Source: Tridacna crocea
Lineage: Eukaryota; Mollusca; Bivalvia; Cardiida; Cardiidae
Assembly: GCA_943736015.1 (NCBI GenBank)
Contig: OX031069.1
Span: 26,479,235-26,543,234 of the forward strand
Direction of reading: 5' to 3'
DNA: 64,000 nucleotides
Within the stretch, counting starts at the first letter, position 1, and the number at the start of each line of letters is the position of its first letter. A program made the position numbers and the translations under genes. Positions 15,374 through 30,300 of the stretch are shown here, in pieces. The notes beneath the pieces are model-generated. The model had not been told where the DNA came from. It saw only the letters and a list, made by a program, of their open reading frames with translations, and ran no database searches.

Positions 15374-18300
15374 CACAAGAGAGGGGTGGCAGAGAGGTCA
15401 ATGAAGTTATTCCAAAGAAATTACAAAAGATTCAAAATTCAACAAAATGGCATACCCATAATATTACATGAAACCATAATTACATGGTCAATGTCATTGC
15501 AGCCATATCACAGTTGCCAGTGTACTGTTTCGTGTGATTGTGGAGTTTCCTTTACCAGTCATCTGCACAAAAACATTTCCAAGCAACTGGCTCCTTCTAC
15601 ACCTAGACAGTGCCATCACACTGCTCAGCAATTTGGGGACGTAATAATTTGATCTGAATGAGAGGAAACAATCCTGTCTCAATGGCCATCATCAAAGCCT
15701 AACTGACTAAGCCTTAATTCAACATGAACCCTTTACTCCATAGACACTCATTTCTACGCATTGCTTGTAGGAGCCTTTGGAAAACATTGTGGCAAAAGGT
15801 GAAATTGCTCGTCACGAGCAATTTCACCTTTTGTCACAAAGTTTTCTATGCTTTCAAAAGGTCTCATATACACATAGGAAATGGCTTCATCCTTGCTGTT
15901 ATTTAGGGTCAATTACAGATACCATAGAAATGCCTTATGGGGTAAAGGTTTAAAACCACCAAAGTTACAAGACCTATACATTACAGACTAAACAACACGG
16001 CTCACTATACCTAAAGTTGGGTAGGTAAGGAAACATACTCACCCCTTGTCCACAGAGAAACACTTTCATCTTGTGAGAGCCAATGTAACCCAGAACATAG
16101 GTGGCAAACATGGCCACTGTTTGTGTCAGAAGAGCAAACTGGGCAAACTGAAAAGATAACAGAGTAAAGGCTATGGTCTTGTATAGTGGTAACTCATTGC
16201 CACACAATCCTGACTTTAAACAAACCTGAGAAAGAAAGCTTTTGAAACCATTGTGGGAAAAGGAGAAAATGCTGGTGACCAGCATTTTCTCCTTTTCCCT
16301 CAAAGTTTTATAATCTTTCTAAAATCATTTTCAATTCTGAAAGCCATATTATGCTGGTGACCAGCATGCTTTGCTTTTCCCACAATGCTTTATACTCTTT
16401 CTAAAATTAATTTCAATTCTGAAAGCCATGTTTTTCCTGTTGTCTACTATTTTTTTTTTAAACTTTTGTCTCCTGTAAAATCTTTGTTGTTTGGTAAAGA
16501 GTTAAGCAGTCTAAGGGTAGTACAGTAAAAATTGTAATCACCTACCTGCCATGGTAACATAAAACTTATGGTTGCCAAAGCGATGAAAAAACTGTGCTTG
16601 AATGAAGGTCTTGATGTTCTAAAAAAGGAGAAAAAAAAAACATGTTTGACATGCTCAATACCATAACATCATACCTTGTACCATACAATAATGTCTGGTA
16701 CCAAATCATCATATCTGGTACTATATCATTGTATTCAGGACTATGTCATCATGTTTGGTTCAACAGCATGTTTCACACTATACCATCATACTTATTAACC
16801 CATTACCACACAATCCCTACTTTTGACGCCCCTGAGAAAGAAGCCTGTAGAAAACATTTTGGGAAAAGGAGAAAATGCTTGGTACAAGCATTTTCTCCTT
16901 TTCCCACAATGTTTTCTACCCTTCACAAAACAAATTTAAAATTTTCAGTCAATTTTATCGTCTGTAAATGCTTTCGATTTGGACAAGCCAAAAATATTGT
17001 CATTTGGTAACGAGTTAATGTATCATGATTGGTACTGTATCATGTTTGGTACTATATGGCCTGCAACACGCGAAAAGGGGCATTCGGACATTTGCGTAAA
17101 GTGTCATCTCGGATCAACCTGCGCAGTCCGTGCAGGCTAATCCAAGACGGCACGTTACGTTTACATTAGATTTTGTTCCTCAGTAGACTTCCACAAAACA
17201 TAAAAAAATCATAAATACGGAAAGTGCCGTCTCGGATCAGCCTGCGCGGACTGCGCAGGCGGATCCGAGACGACACTTTATGCAAATGTCCGAGTGCCCC
17301 TTTTCGCGCGTTGCAGGCCATATCATCATGCTTTGCAGGTAATCACCATGATTGGTACCATATTATCATGTTTGGCACTACCTCATGTTTCTAACTTCAT
17401 TAGGTTCATAATCATGGCTGGAACTAAATCATCATGTTTGGTATCACATCATCATGTTTGGTGCTGTGACTTTATGTTTGGTGCCAGTTACCAGCAAGTT
17501 ACACAGTTACCAACAAGGCCTTTTATATGGACTTTTCTTTAATTAAAGAAACATTTCTTTAATTAAAGAAACATGTGTGTGGTGAAGGTATCAATGCCTC
17601 AGAAAAGACATCAAAAATTGTATCTGGTATATTACTTTTTTTCAGTAAACAGTTGTACAAAGTTTCATTATAATGACCTGAGAGAGGAGATAGCCTCACA
17701 GATTCTGTTGTTGACTCTTTAATAGCCAAAAACTTTGTCAAAATTTGGAACTGCTCACATCACATGGTGTGTACTGGGTCCGTATTCACCAACCATTCTC
17801 AAGAATGATCTTGGTCTTATTCTTCAAGATTTCCTGACTGTGAAAGTAACAAAACGTCTGATTGGCTAAACCGGATGGTTTAGCCAATCAGACGTTATGT
17901 TACTTTCACATTGACAAAATTCTGAAGAATAAGACTAAGAATATTCTCAAGAATGGTTGGTGAATACAGACCCTGGTTAAGCTTTCCAGGAATCAATTAC
18001 CCAGGGTGATTAACCCTTCACCACACAGTATAATTTTAGACTCATCTATGTTGAACACAATTGTAGAGGAGAAATTAAACAAGACTCAAATAATGAGATA
18101 AGTTCTTGACAAAGTGGAAAACACTGTGGGAAAAGGAGAAAATGCTGGTTACCAGCATTTTCTCCTTTTCCCGTAATATTTTCTAATGCCCCCTTCTTCA
18201 GGGTCCCAAGAACTTGTGATTGTGTGGTAAACAGTTAATATAAGTTGTTGGGGCTTGTTTCACATTTGTTGAAAAGTATCTGAATAATTTCATAAAATCA

Positions 18301-21300
18301 AGTCGTAGAATTCTAGAGTCATCCATATGAAAATGTTTGTGTAGTAAAAAACAACTAGAGCCGTCACTGATATGTGTCAAGTTCAAGGGAAGATAATTCC
18401 TCAACCAGGAAGAGTTGACACTTGCATTGCATCTTGCAAATCTTCAATATATGATCAGTATATGTGCAAAGTTTCAAGACAATTGAAGGAAAACTGTAGG
18501 AGGAGTTTGAGACACAAAATTACTAATATTTTGTACACAGACGGACACATGGACAGACGGACACACAAACGACACAGGGACAGACAGGCTGATTCCAGTA
18601 TACCCCCAAAAAAATCCATTTGCAGGGGTATAGAAATGTGGCTGAAATTATGTAACAGAAGTTTTCTTTCAAATAGATCCAAACATGACAGAAAAAGGAG
18701 AAAATGCTTCTTTTCTAGCATTTTCTCCCTTTTCAAAGATTAGTTTTCTTAACCCTTTACTGAACGAAAAAATTCAAGACTAGTCCAAACTGAAAGCACT
18801 TGCCTGTATACAACAAAATAAACAGAACTCAAAAATTGGAATTTGTTTCCTGTAGGGTAGAAAACATTTTGGGAAAAGGAGAAAATGCTGGTTACCAGCA
18901 TTTTCTCCTTTTCCCAAAATGTTTTCAAAAGGCTTCTATCTCAGGGTCGTAAAAACCAGGGATTGTTTGGTAGAGGGTTATATAGGGATGTAAAAACAAT
19001 GGATTATTTGGTATAAGATTAAACCATAAAATTATTACCAGGTTTAAATAACATCAAAAGCACATTGAAGAGCACTTACTTGATAAGTTTAGTGACTAGA
19101 AACATTTGTATCACAAGGAACGGATATGCAAAACTTTCACGAAGGGGCGGAGTCCACTGTACTCGTGTAGCCTGAAAAGTGCAGATGTAAAATCACAAAC
19201 CAAATTAACTGTAACAGCTTATCCAAATGAATATTCACACCATTAAAGGAAATACATGGATATCATATGTAATAGTTTTTATTGACATATCAATTGTTTA
19301 ATAACATAGAAATGACAGAATTTTAGACTGGCCCAAATTAAAAGCAAGTTCAGACAAATTAAACAGGGCACAAATCAATCTCTCAATTGTATTTCAAATA
19401 ATATCTTTCATTCATTTACCTTAGCGCTACAAAAATCTTCTTTTCCCACAATGTTTTCTTTCTTTCAAAGACAACTCCCATCACCTGAATTGCGACAATT
19501 TTAAATTGTTGTCTGCATAGTTCTGTTGTTGATACCGAAAAGTCCTTTGCTCTTTATCATACAGCAAAATACATGACTTTTTGAAAAAAAAAATTTAACC
19601 CTTTACCCCAAAAGTCATTTCTATGGTATCTCTAATTGACCCCAAAATAACAGCGAGGATGAAGCAGTTTCTTATGTGTATATGACACTTTTTGATAGTA
19701 TGGAAAACATTGTGACAAAAGGTGAAATCGCTTGTCACTAGCAATTTCACCTTCTGCCACAATGTTTTCCAAAGGCTCCTACAAGCAATGCGTAGAAATG
19801 AGTATCAATGGAGTAAATGGTTAAAGCTGCCTTCTTCAAGGTCATTATAACAGGAGATAGTTTAGTGAAGGGTGAAGTTACATGTACTTTGCATAAAATT
19901 TTGTAAATATTTAACATATATGTATGCATCTTCACATTTCTAATGGATGGATTTGAAAACAAAAAAAATATTCCCAAAATGCCCTCCACAGTTTACACTG
20001 CTTTTCAGAGAGTTCATCAGAAGATCAGATTGTACTGAACAAATGAATGTGTAGGTCTGATCTTGGTTCTACTACACTAATGAGGAAAATAATGAGTAAA
20101 ATTGCAAACATAGTGAAAATAAAAGATATCAATCAGTTTCATGCTCAATTAGTTTAAAAAAAAAATTAATGAAAATTAGAATAAATATCAGAGAATTAAA
20201 GCAAGTTGAGAAAAATGAAAGTGAGATTTATTTAGCCTGAAAATGCTTTCAACCTACGCAAGTCTTAAATCTGTCGTCTGTTACAAACGTACAAAAGCAA
20301 CCAGTGTAGATAAAAGATTAGACTGAATCTTTCTGGCAGTAGGATCATAATCTGCAATTTCTGCAAAAGCTCCAACAATGACCCTCTAGGTTGGACAGAC
20401 GTTTTGGCCATGGTGTTTTGGCCAGGACATTTTGGCCAGGACATTTTGGCCAGGATGTTTTGGTCAGCTAAATGTGCAAAGTAAGGTGTTATGGCCAAAT
20501 GCTTTTTTTACACAGAAAAGTGCAATAAATGTACTTCTATGCTTTTAAGTATATATCTTTTGATGCCCAAAAGCATATTCAATTCATTTTATGTTTCTTT
20601 TGCTATAGAATAACTTCTGGTCAAAACATAATTTGACTGATTTGCAATCTTCTATAACAGCAAAATGCTTGGATTTTTATAATTTGTTGCAAAATATTGT
20701 TGAAAATACAAATTTTGATTTATTATTACATCATAATAACTTGACACAGTTGATAATTAACAATTAAAGCAATCATCAGATGCAGTTTCATCCTCAGGTA
20801 AGTATAAAAGTAAAATAAAACTTGCAGTAAGTAATTCTATTCAGTACATGTAATACCAATCAATTTTGAAATGAAGTTCAATTCAGAATTTGTGACATGA
20901 TTGGTAAAGAAACTAACCCACTAGTCCATTTTTGTGGATATATTATTTTTTCATCTTGCTAAAATGTTTTCATAATCATGTTTAAAGGATCAAAAATTCA
21001 CAAAATTAACATTTGGGCAAAACATCCTTGTTTGTATGTTAACCCTTTACCACACAATGACAACTTTTGACACCCCTTTAGGAAGAAGCCTTTTGAAAAC
21101 ATTGTGGGAAAAGGAGAAAATGCTGGTAACCAGCATTTTCTCTTTTTCCCACAAAGTTTTCTACCCTAACATAGCAAAATTGACAAATTGGAGTCTCTTT
21201 GAAATTGTCGTCTGCAAAAGCTCTCAATTTGGATAGGTCTAAAATTTTGCTGTGTGGTAATGGGTTAAGCTGGCCAAAACATCCATGGCCAAATCGCCCG

Positions 21301-24300
21301 TGGCCAAAACGTCCAACATTCTACCCTCCAGCAAGTTAACCTTTTACCAGACAGCCAATTCTAGACGGGTCCAAATTGAAAGCATCTACAGATGATGAAT
21401 CAACTGTGGCTTGTGTGAAAGCATTTAAATTGTAGGAAGAGAGGGCTTGTTTCTCTGCATTGTTAAAACTTGTTTGTTAAGGGGTAAAGTTTGGTAAAGT
21501 GAAAGTTAAAACAACAGGGTTACAACAAGAAGTCCTACCTCTCCATGGTTATAGAAAAATGATGCCACTGTTAGTATACCCCCAAACAAACTCTCACTGT
21601 AAACAAAAACGCACCTCAAACTATTAAAAACTGTCCCCAATTTTAGGTCATGTAGGTTTTGTAAGCCCAAACCTTTTTACACTCACCGATTTACTGAACA
21701 GTGTTTGATACAACTTTTATCATTTTTAAGGTCGTATCACAGAGACAGCTCAGTTATTCAAGTTTCACCATTGCCAGACTAGGTTTAAGAAGAGCTGCAG
21801 TTGCCTTTTTCAGCAAAGGTTTTATATTACAATAGTCATCTAAATAATCTGAGAGTTACCTGCCCTGCTGGTATGAATTCCCAGGGATCTCCTTTGACCC
21901 GGGACCTCGGGTTTTGACGCTTGAAAATCGTTAGTGACCCCGATTTGACGCTCGAAAAAAATACCATAAACGTCAAAATGACGCACACGAATTCTGGCCT
22001 AAGCGTCAACCATAGCCGTAGGCGTGATTAAAACGTAATCAGATATGGCCGACCGTCAAATTCTTATCAGTGTTGCATATTGAACACTTCCGAAACTGTG
22101 AAATCGGCCTACACCAACTCGATTGTGATATATCGGGTATCCTAAGCTGTTAACCCTTGCATCTCCCTTAACTATCTGATAGACGAAGATCCGATAACGG
22201 TGGCGCATTAGCCAGTTACCGGGTACGCCTGTTCCATTAATAGAATACATTCATGAACAATCGCAATTTTTTGGACACTGTGGTGCAGAATGACATATAA
22301 GCGAAGTTTTACTTTCGTTTATCAAGTAAATTTGACAGCGTCAAACGCACTTTTTTTTTGAAATAGCTCTACTTGACCTTTTAAATTTAAGTGGCCTTAC
22401 AGAATTCTTTTCTCATAAATTTCTTTTTCTTATGAAGAATGCTAAGGTCTATATTTCGCCATTTTTTTTATTGGAGCTATGCCTGATAATTTTCGGAAAT
22501 CGGCATCTTCAAGAAAGGTTAAGTGTGAAACGATATTTCTTAGATCACTTGAAAGACAAAACAGATATTTTGCGATGAATTTAATCAAAATCGTGTAACA
22601 AATAGTTCTTGCAGTGCATGAATTAATGACTGGTATACAGAAATTGAAATGGCTGTTGAGCAGTCGGCACCTTTTCAGATTTGAATAGATTGAAAGAATT
22701 TGCAGACAATTTAATTGTTGCCTATGAGAAGGTGTTTAGCCTTTTCAAAGGTAGAAAACATTGTTGGAAAAAGAAAAAAAAAAAATGCTGGTTTCCACTA
22801 TTTTCACCTCTTTCGCCATTAATAATGGCCTTCTTTCTCAGGATTGTTCAAACTGGGGATAGTGTGGTCTGGGATCTTACATAAGATCCCTGGTGTTGTG
22901 AAAGGTTAAGCCTGATTATTTTTTTTTTTCATGGAACCTTTAGATCATTCACTAGCCTGCAAGCACAGGAATTTGAAGCTGACTTTCAATACTTGGCTCT
23001 CTAATGGATGTAATGAAACCATCAAAAATAGTTAAATGAACTGAACGACTTACAAATTATATCAGTGATGCAAAGCTGTAGATCTAGATTTATATTGATC
23101 ATACAGGACTCACAGTCATGAAATACTCAGAAAATGACACTAAGACCAAGTGACAGTGACTTGGGCTCATTGACTGATCCTGGGTTTTGACGGATCAACC
23201 TTTTGGCTACTAAAACTCTTTGCCTAGCACCAACCTTGCTCTTGAACTGAAAATTTTGACTCTTGAAAATTTCAATTTGACTCTTGGATTTTGTGGCCCA
23301 AGAGTCAATGACTCTTGAGTTTCAGATGCTTGGGAGATCCCTGAATTCCCCTTTTGAAAGTTAATCCTTAACTCTTTGTCTAAAGCATACAACTCAAATG
23401 ACAGAATTTGTCTGTGATACGGTAGAAAACATTGAGGGAAAAGGGGAAAATGCTGGTCTTTTCCCACAATATTTCCAAAAGACATCTTTCCCAGGGTCAT
23501 TCTGATTTGTGTGGTAAGGGTTAAAGCCCTAAATATGCCAAACAGACCCAAATGATTGCAATCTTCAGGATTCTCTTGTTCATATTACATCTCTTCGGGA
23601 TTCTCTTGTTCATATTACATCAGCTAACTCTACAAACAACAAAATTTTAGACTTGTCAAAACTGAAAGCATTTGCAGACAACAATAAAGTTACTCAAAGA
23701 TTGAAACTTGAGTAGAAAACATTGTGGGGAAAAGAGAAAATTTTGGTTACCAGCATTTTCTCCCTTTCCCACAATGTTTTCAGAAGGTTTTTTCCTCTGG
23801 GTCCTAACAAGAGCCATCAGAGATGGGTTATGCTCCCCGAACAAGTGCTTGTCATAAAATGTATGAAAGTGAAATTGAGAAACCGGGTAAGAGGTATTTG
23901 GGCAATGTTCCTATGAGTTTAAATTTAAAATTTCATGAACTTTGAGCACTAATGTAGGAGATATTAGAGATTTTTTTTTTTTTACATAAAGCCACGTTTT
24001 TCCCAGACAAAGCCTGTAATTGAGAAACTAGGAAAGAGGTATCATAAAACAATTTGTTACAAGAAGCCCCCTTTTTCCATGATGCAACCTGAAACTGAAA
24101 AGTGGGGAAGAGGTATCTTGGTAATGTTCCAACAAGTTCAGATTTAAAATTTCAAGAACTTTTGAGCACTAATGTAGGTGATAGATTTATTAGAGAACAA
24201 CAATTTTTTACATGAAGCCCCCTTTTTGAGCCACACAGCCTGTAATCTGGGCAATGTTCCAATGATTTCAGATTTGAAATTCCACAAAGTTTTGACCACT

Positions 24301-27300
24301 GAATGTAGGAGATATTAGTGAAAAACAATTCTTTACATGAAGCCCCCTTTTTCCGTGCCACACGCGGCAGCCACAAATTGAGAAACCGGGAAAGCTGTAT
24401 TTGCGCATTGTTCCATGGAGTTCAGATTATGAATTTTCATAAAATTTGGTCCAGGGGTTGTGCAGAAATGGCTTCGGACAGACTGACAAACACAGAGAAA
24501 AACAATTTTTTACATGAAGCCCCTATTTCCGCAACGCAGCCTTTAATTGAGAAGCCAGGAAAGAGGTATCTGGCCAACATTCCAACAAGTTCAGATTTGA
24601 AATTTCACAAAGTTTTGAGCACTGATATAGGAGATATTAGTGAAAACCGATTTTTTACATGAAGCCCTCTGAGAAACCGGGAAAGAGGATTTTGTGCATT
24701 GTTCCAAAGAGTTCAGATATGAAGTTCCATAAAACTTGGTACAGGGGTTGAAGAGAAATGGCTTCGGATGGACAGATGGAGGGACAGACGTATGTACGCA
24801 CAGCATGGCAACTATATTATGCTCCCCCCGAAATGTTTTGGGGAGCATAAAAACCAGGGATTGTTTGGTAAGGAGCTGAGCAGACAGAGTAAATCAGAGA
24901 TCAGAATGCACATTTTCTGCAGTCTGCTCTTGATCTACATCATCAGTAATGGCAACTATTGTTGTGAAATGCAAACTGCTGTAATAGTTTGATCCAAGTT
25001 TTACAACCCTCAGACAGACTCCTTTAGAGTCTTGAAGGAAAAGGAGAAAGTGCCGGTACTCAGCAAATAGGCATTTTCTCCATTTCTAAAAATGCATTTT
25101 TATCTTCGCATAGACAAGTGCCATCATTTGACCTTTGACCACACTGTTCCCTGTTGAACCCTTTACCACAAAATCCCAACTTTTAACGACCCTGACAAAG
25201 AAAGCTTTTGAAAATATTGTGGAAAAAGGAGAAAATGCCGGTTACCAGCATTTTCTCCTTTTCCCAAAATGTTTCCTAGCCTTCCCAAAACAAACTTTGA
25301 TATTTGACTCATGTTTATTTTGTTGTTTGCAAATGCTTTCAATTTAATATGGAATAGTCTAATTTTCTTTCCCTTGTGGTAAACGGTAAAGAAAATCTAA
25401 ATCTGCCGAGAGGGTTTTTACAGCAACACCAGTACTATAGTTAGGGAAAAAATCAAACAACTCATTAGAATCACCCAAAACCCTTCTCCAACAATCCCTA
25501 AGCTGAATTTTAGCCTTTAGAGTGCCAAATACTTTAAGTCTTTACCAAACAGCGAAAGTTTAGACTGGTCCAAATTGAAAACACTTGCATACGGCAAAAT
25601 AAATGTTACTCAAAAATTGAAATTTGTTTCCAGCAGGGTAGAAAACATTGTGGGAAAAGGAGAAAATGCTGGTTACCAGCATTTTCTCCTTTTCCACAAT
25701 GTTTTCAAAAGGCTTCTTTTCTAGGGTCGTTAAAAGTCGGCATTGTGTAGTAAAGGGTTAATATGTTCACTAGTTTGTTTTCTAACCCTTTACCAGACAA
25801 CAATGTATTAGCCTCCTACAGACTGAGACCATTTGCTAAATATTAGCCTCCTGCAATTTGAAAGCATTTGCAAATGAGAATTTCAATGTGGCTCAATGGT
25901 GCAAATTTCTTTGATAGGGTAGAAAACATTGTGGGGAAAAAAGATTCCCACAATGTTTTCAAAAAGCCTCTTTTCAAGGGTTGTTAACCCATTACCAAAC
26001 GACAATATTTTAGACTGGTCCAAACTGAAAGCATTTGCAGACGACAAAATAAAAGTGACTGAAAATTTCAAATTTGTTTTGTGAAGGGTAGAAAACATTG
26101 TGGGAAAAAGGAGAAAATGCTGGTTACCAGCATTTTCTCCTTTTCCCACAATGTTTTCTAAAGGCTTCTTCCTCAGGGGCGTCAAAAGTAGGGATTGTGT
26201 GGTAATGGGTTAATGGCATTTTCAACAATATTCAACCCTAGTTATTAGACTGCTAAATACTTTACTATGTCTGTTTTTATGGTTTAACACAATTTTCAAA
26301 AATATTTCAGTGACATTTTCCCAAAATATTTTTCAAATTTTCCATTTTTTGAGACAGGCCTTGCACTTCATCTACAAATGCTTCCACACTCTTGGTCATA
26401 GTGTAAAAAATTTTGCCTTAGCGTAATGGATTACAATGAAAAAAGAGTTCATGTCATGCAAACATAAAGACTGCTTTTTCTATAATAATTTCGCAAAATT
26501 TTGGGCAGCATCCAAGCAGTGACTTTAGGGGAGAGGCCCTATCATCTTGTGCCTGCATTACTTGAAATCTTGTGTGCTAATTTTCCTATTGTAGACTCAA
26601 AATTATAATATCTACAGCTATTTTCTTTTTGGCCATATAAAATGTCCTTTTGCATAGTTTAGCACTCTGACAAGCTAAATTCAACCTACTTTGAACCCAA
26701 TCTTTGTTAATAAGGTCCACATAGTCAGGGCGATTAAACTTCTAACATCATTATTTCTCCAATGAAACCTATGCTGTGGGTAATCAACAGAATGGTCTAA
26801 GAGAGATAGTTCCAACAGGTGTCCACAGTATTGATCAACTCTTTACCAAACAATAAAATTTTAAGACTGGACCAAATTGAAAGCATTTGTAGATGACAAG
26901 TCAAATGTGGATCAATTTATGATTTTTGTCTGTGACAAGAGTAGAAAACATTGTGGGAAAAGGAGAAAATGCTGGTCACCAGCATTTTCTCCTTTTTCCG
27001 CACTGTTTTCAAAAGCCTTTTCTTTCAGGGTCTTTAAAAGTCCAGATTATTTTGTAAAAGGATTTAATAGTGAACAGCAAAGATGACATTACTCCATGAA
27101 GCCCCAAAACAACACTGTACTCTGTGCATTAATACATTACCTTAGGTAAGTACCAAACAGGAAAAATGCTGCCATCATGATACCATTTAACGTGAACACA
27201 AACTCGATGTAGAAATATGAAGGTTCACCGAGACCTGCAAAACAATCATAAAACCTAGTACATGCAACAGTGGTTGATCTCAGTGGCCAAGTACGTAAAC

Positions 27301-30300
27301 TAATTGGCGTAACCCTTTACCACACAACAACAACTTTTAAAGCGCCTGAGAAATAGGCCTTTTGAAAACATTGTGGGAAAAGGAGAAAATGCTGGTGGCC
27401 AGCATTTTCTCCTTTTCTCAAAAAATGTTTTCTACCCTTTCTAAGCAAAACTGCACCATTTTGAGCCACTTTGAATTCTTGTCTGCAACTGCTTTCTATT
27501 TGGACTAAAATTTTACTTTGTTGTAACAGGTTAACCCTTTACCAGGCAACAAAATTTTAGCCTTTCCCAGACAGAAGGCATCTGCAGACGATGATTTTAA
27601 TGCAGCTCAGGTGGTGCAATCTTTCTTTGACAGGTTAGAAGAAATTGCTGGTAACCAGCATTTTCTCCTTTTTCCACAATGTTTACTAGGGGTTTTCTTC
27701 TTTAGGGATGCTGAAGAGTACAATCAACATTCAAAGTGAACACAAACTCTATTTTAGAATATGAAGCTTTACCCATTCCTGACAAACAATTATAAAACCT
27801 TGTTTACAGTATATAACAGTTGGCAACATTTTTTTTTAAATTTATTATTTATATCTCTGCCTGTGACTTGAACCTTTTACTAACCACGTTGTAATAGATC
27901 AACAGACTTACAACAGCCACCAATACTTGTAAAATGATGTAAGTGTTGGTTATTTCCATTTATTTATCGTCGCTACTGGTTGCCCATCTCAGCGACGCCC
28001 CAAAAAGAAGGTTAGCTGTTACGGGGGATAGTGCAAGGATAGAGGTCGAAACTACTGAGAGCTACGCCTGGTTCTTTAATGTGCTCGGCATATAGCACCT
28101 TCACACTGGACCTCAGTTTAATGTCTCATCCTAAAGACTATTAGCAATTTTAGCCAGCAAGGGATTCGAACCCACAACCCACATTGTTCATAGTTGGCTG
28201 CAACTGGGCCTTTCAAGTCAGCACTTAATATGCAACTGGGCCTTTCAAGTCAGCACTTAGTATGAAAATATATTTGTACATCTAACCAGCAGTTTCTTCC
28301 ATAACTTTCTACCAAACAACAAAATTACAGACTAGTCCAAATTGAAAGCATTTGCAGATGACAAAATAAATGTGGCAGAAAAATTAAAATTTGATTTTGG
28401 AAGGGAAGAAAACATTGTTGGAAAAGGAGAAAATGCTGGATACCAGCATTTTCTCCTTTTCCAACAATGTTTTCAAAAGGCGTCTTTCTCAAGGTCCTTA
28501 AAATTTAGGATTGTGTTTTTAGAGTTAAACAATTTTAAAAAGCCTTTTTCCCCAGGTTATTTAAATATCGGGATTGTTTTGAAATAGTTTAAACCTACCC
28601 TCACAACTCAAAACTGGGCTCAGTCCCTCTCCTCTGTTTACTTTCCAACACTGTTTGGTGGGTCTCTTAAAATGCTTGCTTACAGCTTCGTATGTTCTGT
28701 ACCCTACAGCTAGTACTACCTATTAGAATAAATTGTTAAATGTGACTCCTGGGGCTGGGCTTTTGTAGAACCCAGGGATATAATATAACTATCTTGAATT
28801 CTGACAAAAGAATAGAGTTGCCAAAATCCAATGCTTTTGTAGACAATGAATTAAACATGGAATTTCTGAAAGAAGGAGAAGAAAACAATATGGGAGAAGG
28901 AAGAATTGCTTGGCTGCAAGAGATTTTGCTTTTCTTTTAGCATACATTGTTATGTAATCATTGCGAGTTGAACAAATAGTGGAATAATTGAAGTAAAATT
29001 TCTCAAAACCAAATGTCTACAATCTAGCCAAATCTAATACCATTTCATTACTCATTAACAATCCCTGCAAGTTTTGGGAAATGTGACCAATAATGTGGCA
29101 TGTGTTAAAGGTGGCCCTTCAGATTTTGGGACGAAAATGCAAAAAAATCATCCTTATACTCCCATAGCCTTTAATTCGCGTTCGTAAAACCCCAGTAGTC
29201 GAAAACCATCCGATAACACAAGAAATTTGAGATTTATTAAGGTCCGGGTTGACACCAACGGAAGACACGTTCTATTTTTAGATTATCAATTCTCTCATTT
29301 AAATACAGGAAAACACAGACAAAGTTTCAAACATCCGTCCGAAGAAGACATTATGGAAAATAATTATTACATGTTTGTTAGGTAATGGAATTTCAGCATT
29401 ATTAGTCACGTGCCAGTCACTTGACATTCCCACAATGCTTTATTGATTTCTGGTGCGAAATCTAAAAATAGCTTAAGAGGCTACGTAGCCTTTTAAGGGA
29501 ATACCATCAAAAAAAATCTTTTTTGTAATTTTATGATTCTTAATTATTGATGATTTGTATTGTTTTTTCATATAAATTTAAATGTTATATATATTTTTTA
29601 ATTTGGTGTGATGTGAAAATTCTAAATACCCACCTTTAGTGTGGAATGTGTTATGTAAACAAGGCTAAAACATAAAATGGCAAAAGGGATCATAAACCCT
29701 TTCCCAAATGACAAAATCTTGGACTAGACCAAATTGAAAGCCTTTGCAGATGTCAAATTAAGTGTGATGTAAATGATGAATTTTGTCAATGAAATAAAAG
29801 ACAACATTGCGGAAAAAGGAGAAAATGCTGGTTACCAGCATTTTCTCCATTTCCCACAATGTTTTCAAAAGTCTTCTTTTACAAGTATTGTAAAAACCAG
29901 GTATCGTTTGGGAAAGGGTTAAGATAAGAAATGTAAATTTTCAACTTTACATTATCTAGCAATGGAACCATTGCATCCCAAATCAACTTCATTACTTCCA
30001 ACAGAAAACATTTTTTTCCTTTGTTTCTGCAGACAACTAGTGATAACATTGCTGCAAAAAGAGAAACTACTCATTTAAAGTTCTTTTTTTTTGTTTATAT
30101 GCTTTTCACACAGTTTTAAGAATCAAACCATGATTCAGCTTAACTGTTTATCACATGACAAACAATTGGGCTGTTCTAATATCAAAGTATTTGCAGGTGA
30201 CAATTTAAATGTAGTTCAACTAACAGGATCAGTCTTAGATAGAGCAGAAAACAATGTTGGAAAAGGAGAAGAGGCTGGTTACCAGCATTTTCTCCTTTTC

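Larger units (their letters stand above)
16642..17490 (+). repeat. Degenerate ATCATGTTTGGTACTAT minisatellite, interrupted twice
   Basis: Variants of a unit of roughly 20-30 bp with ATCAT and TTTGGTAC at 16642-16795 and 17018-17057, then at 17320-17490. A TTAA MITE (16795-17018) and an inverted-repeat MITE (17058-17319) have inserted into it. Confidence 0.7.
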
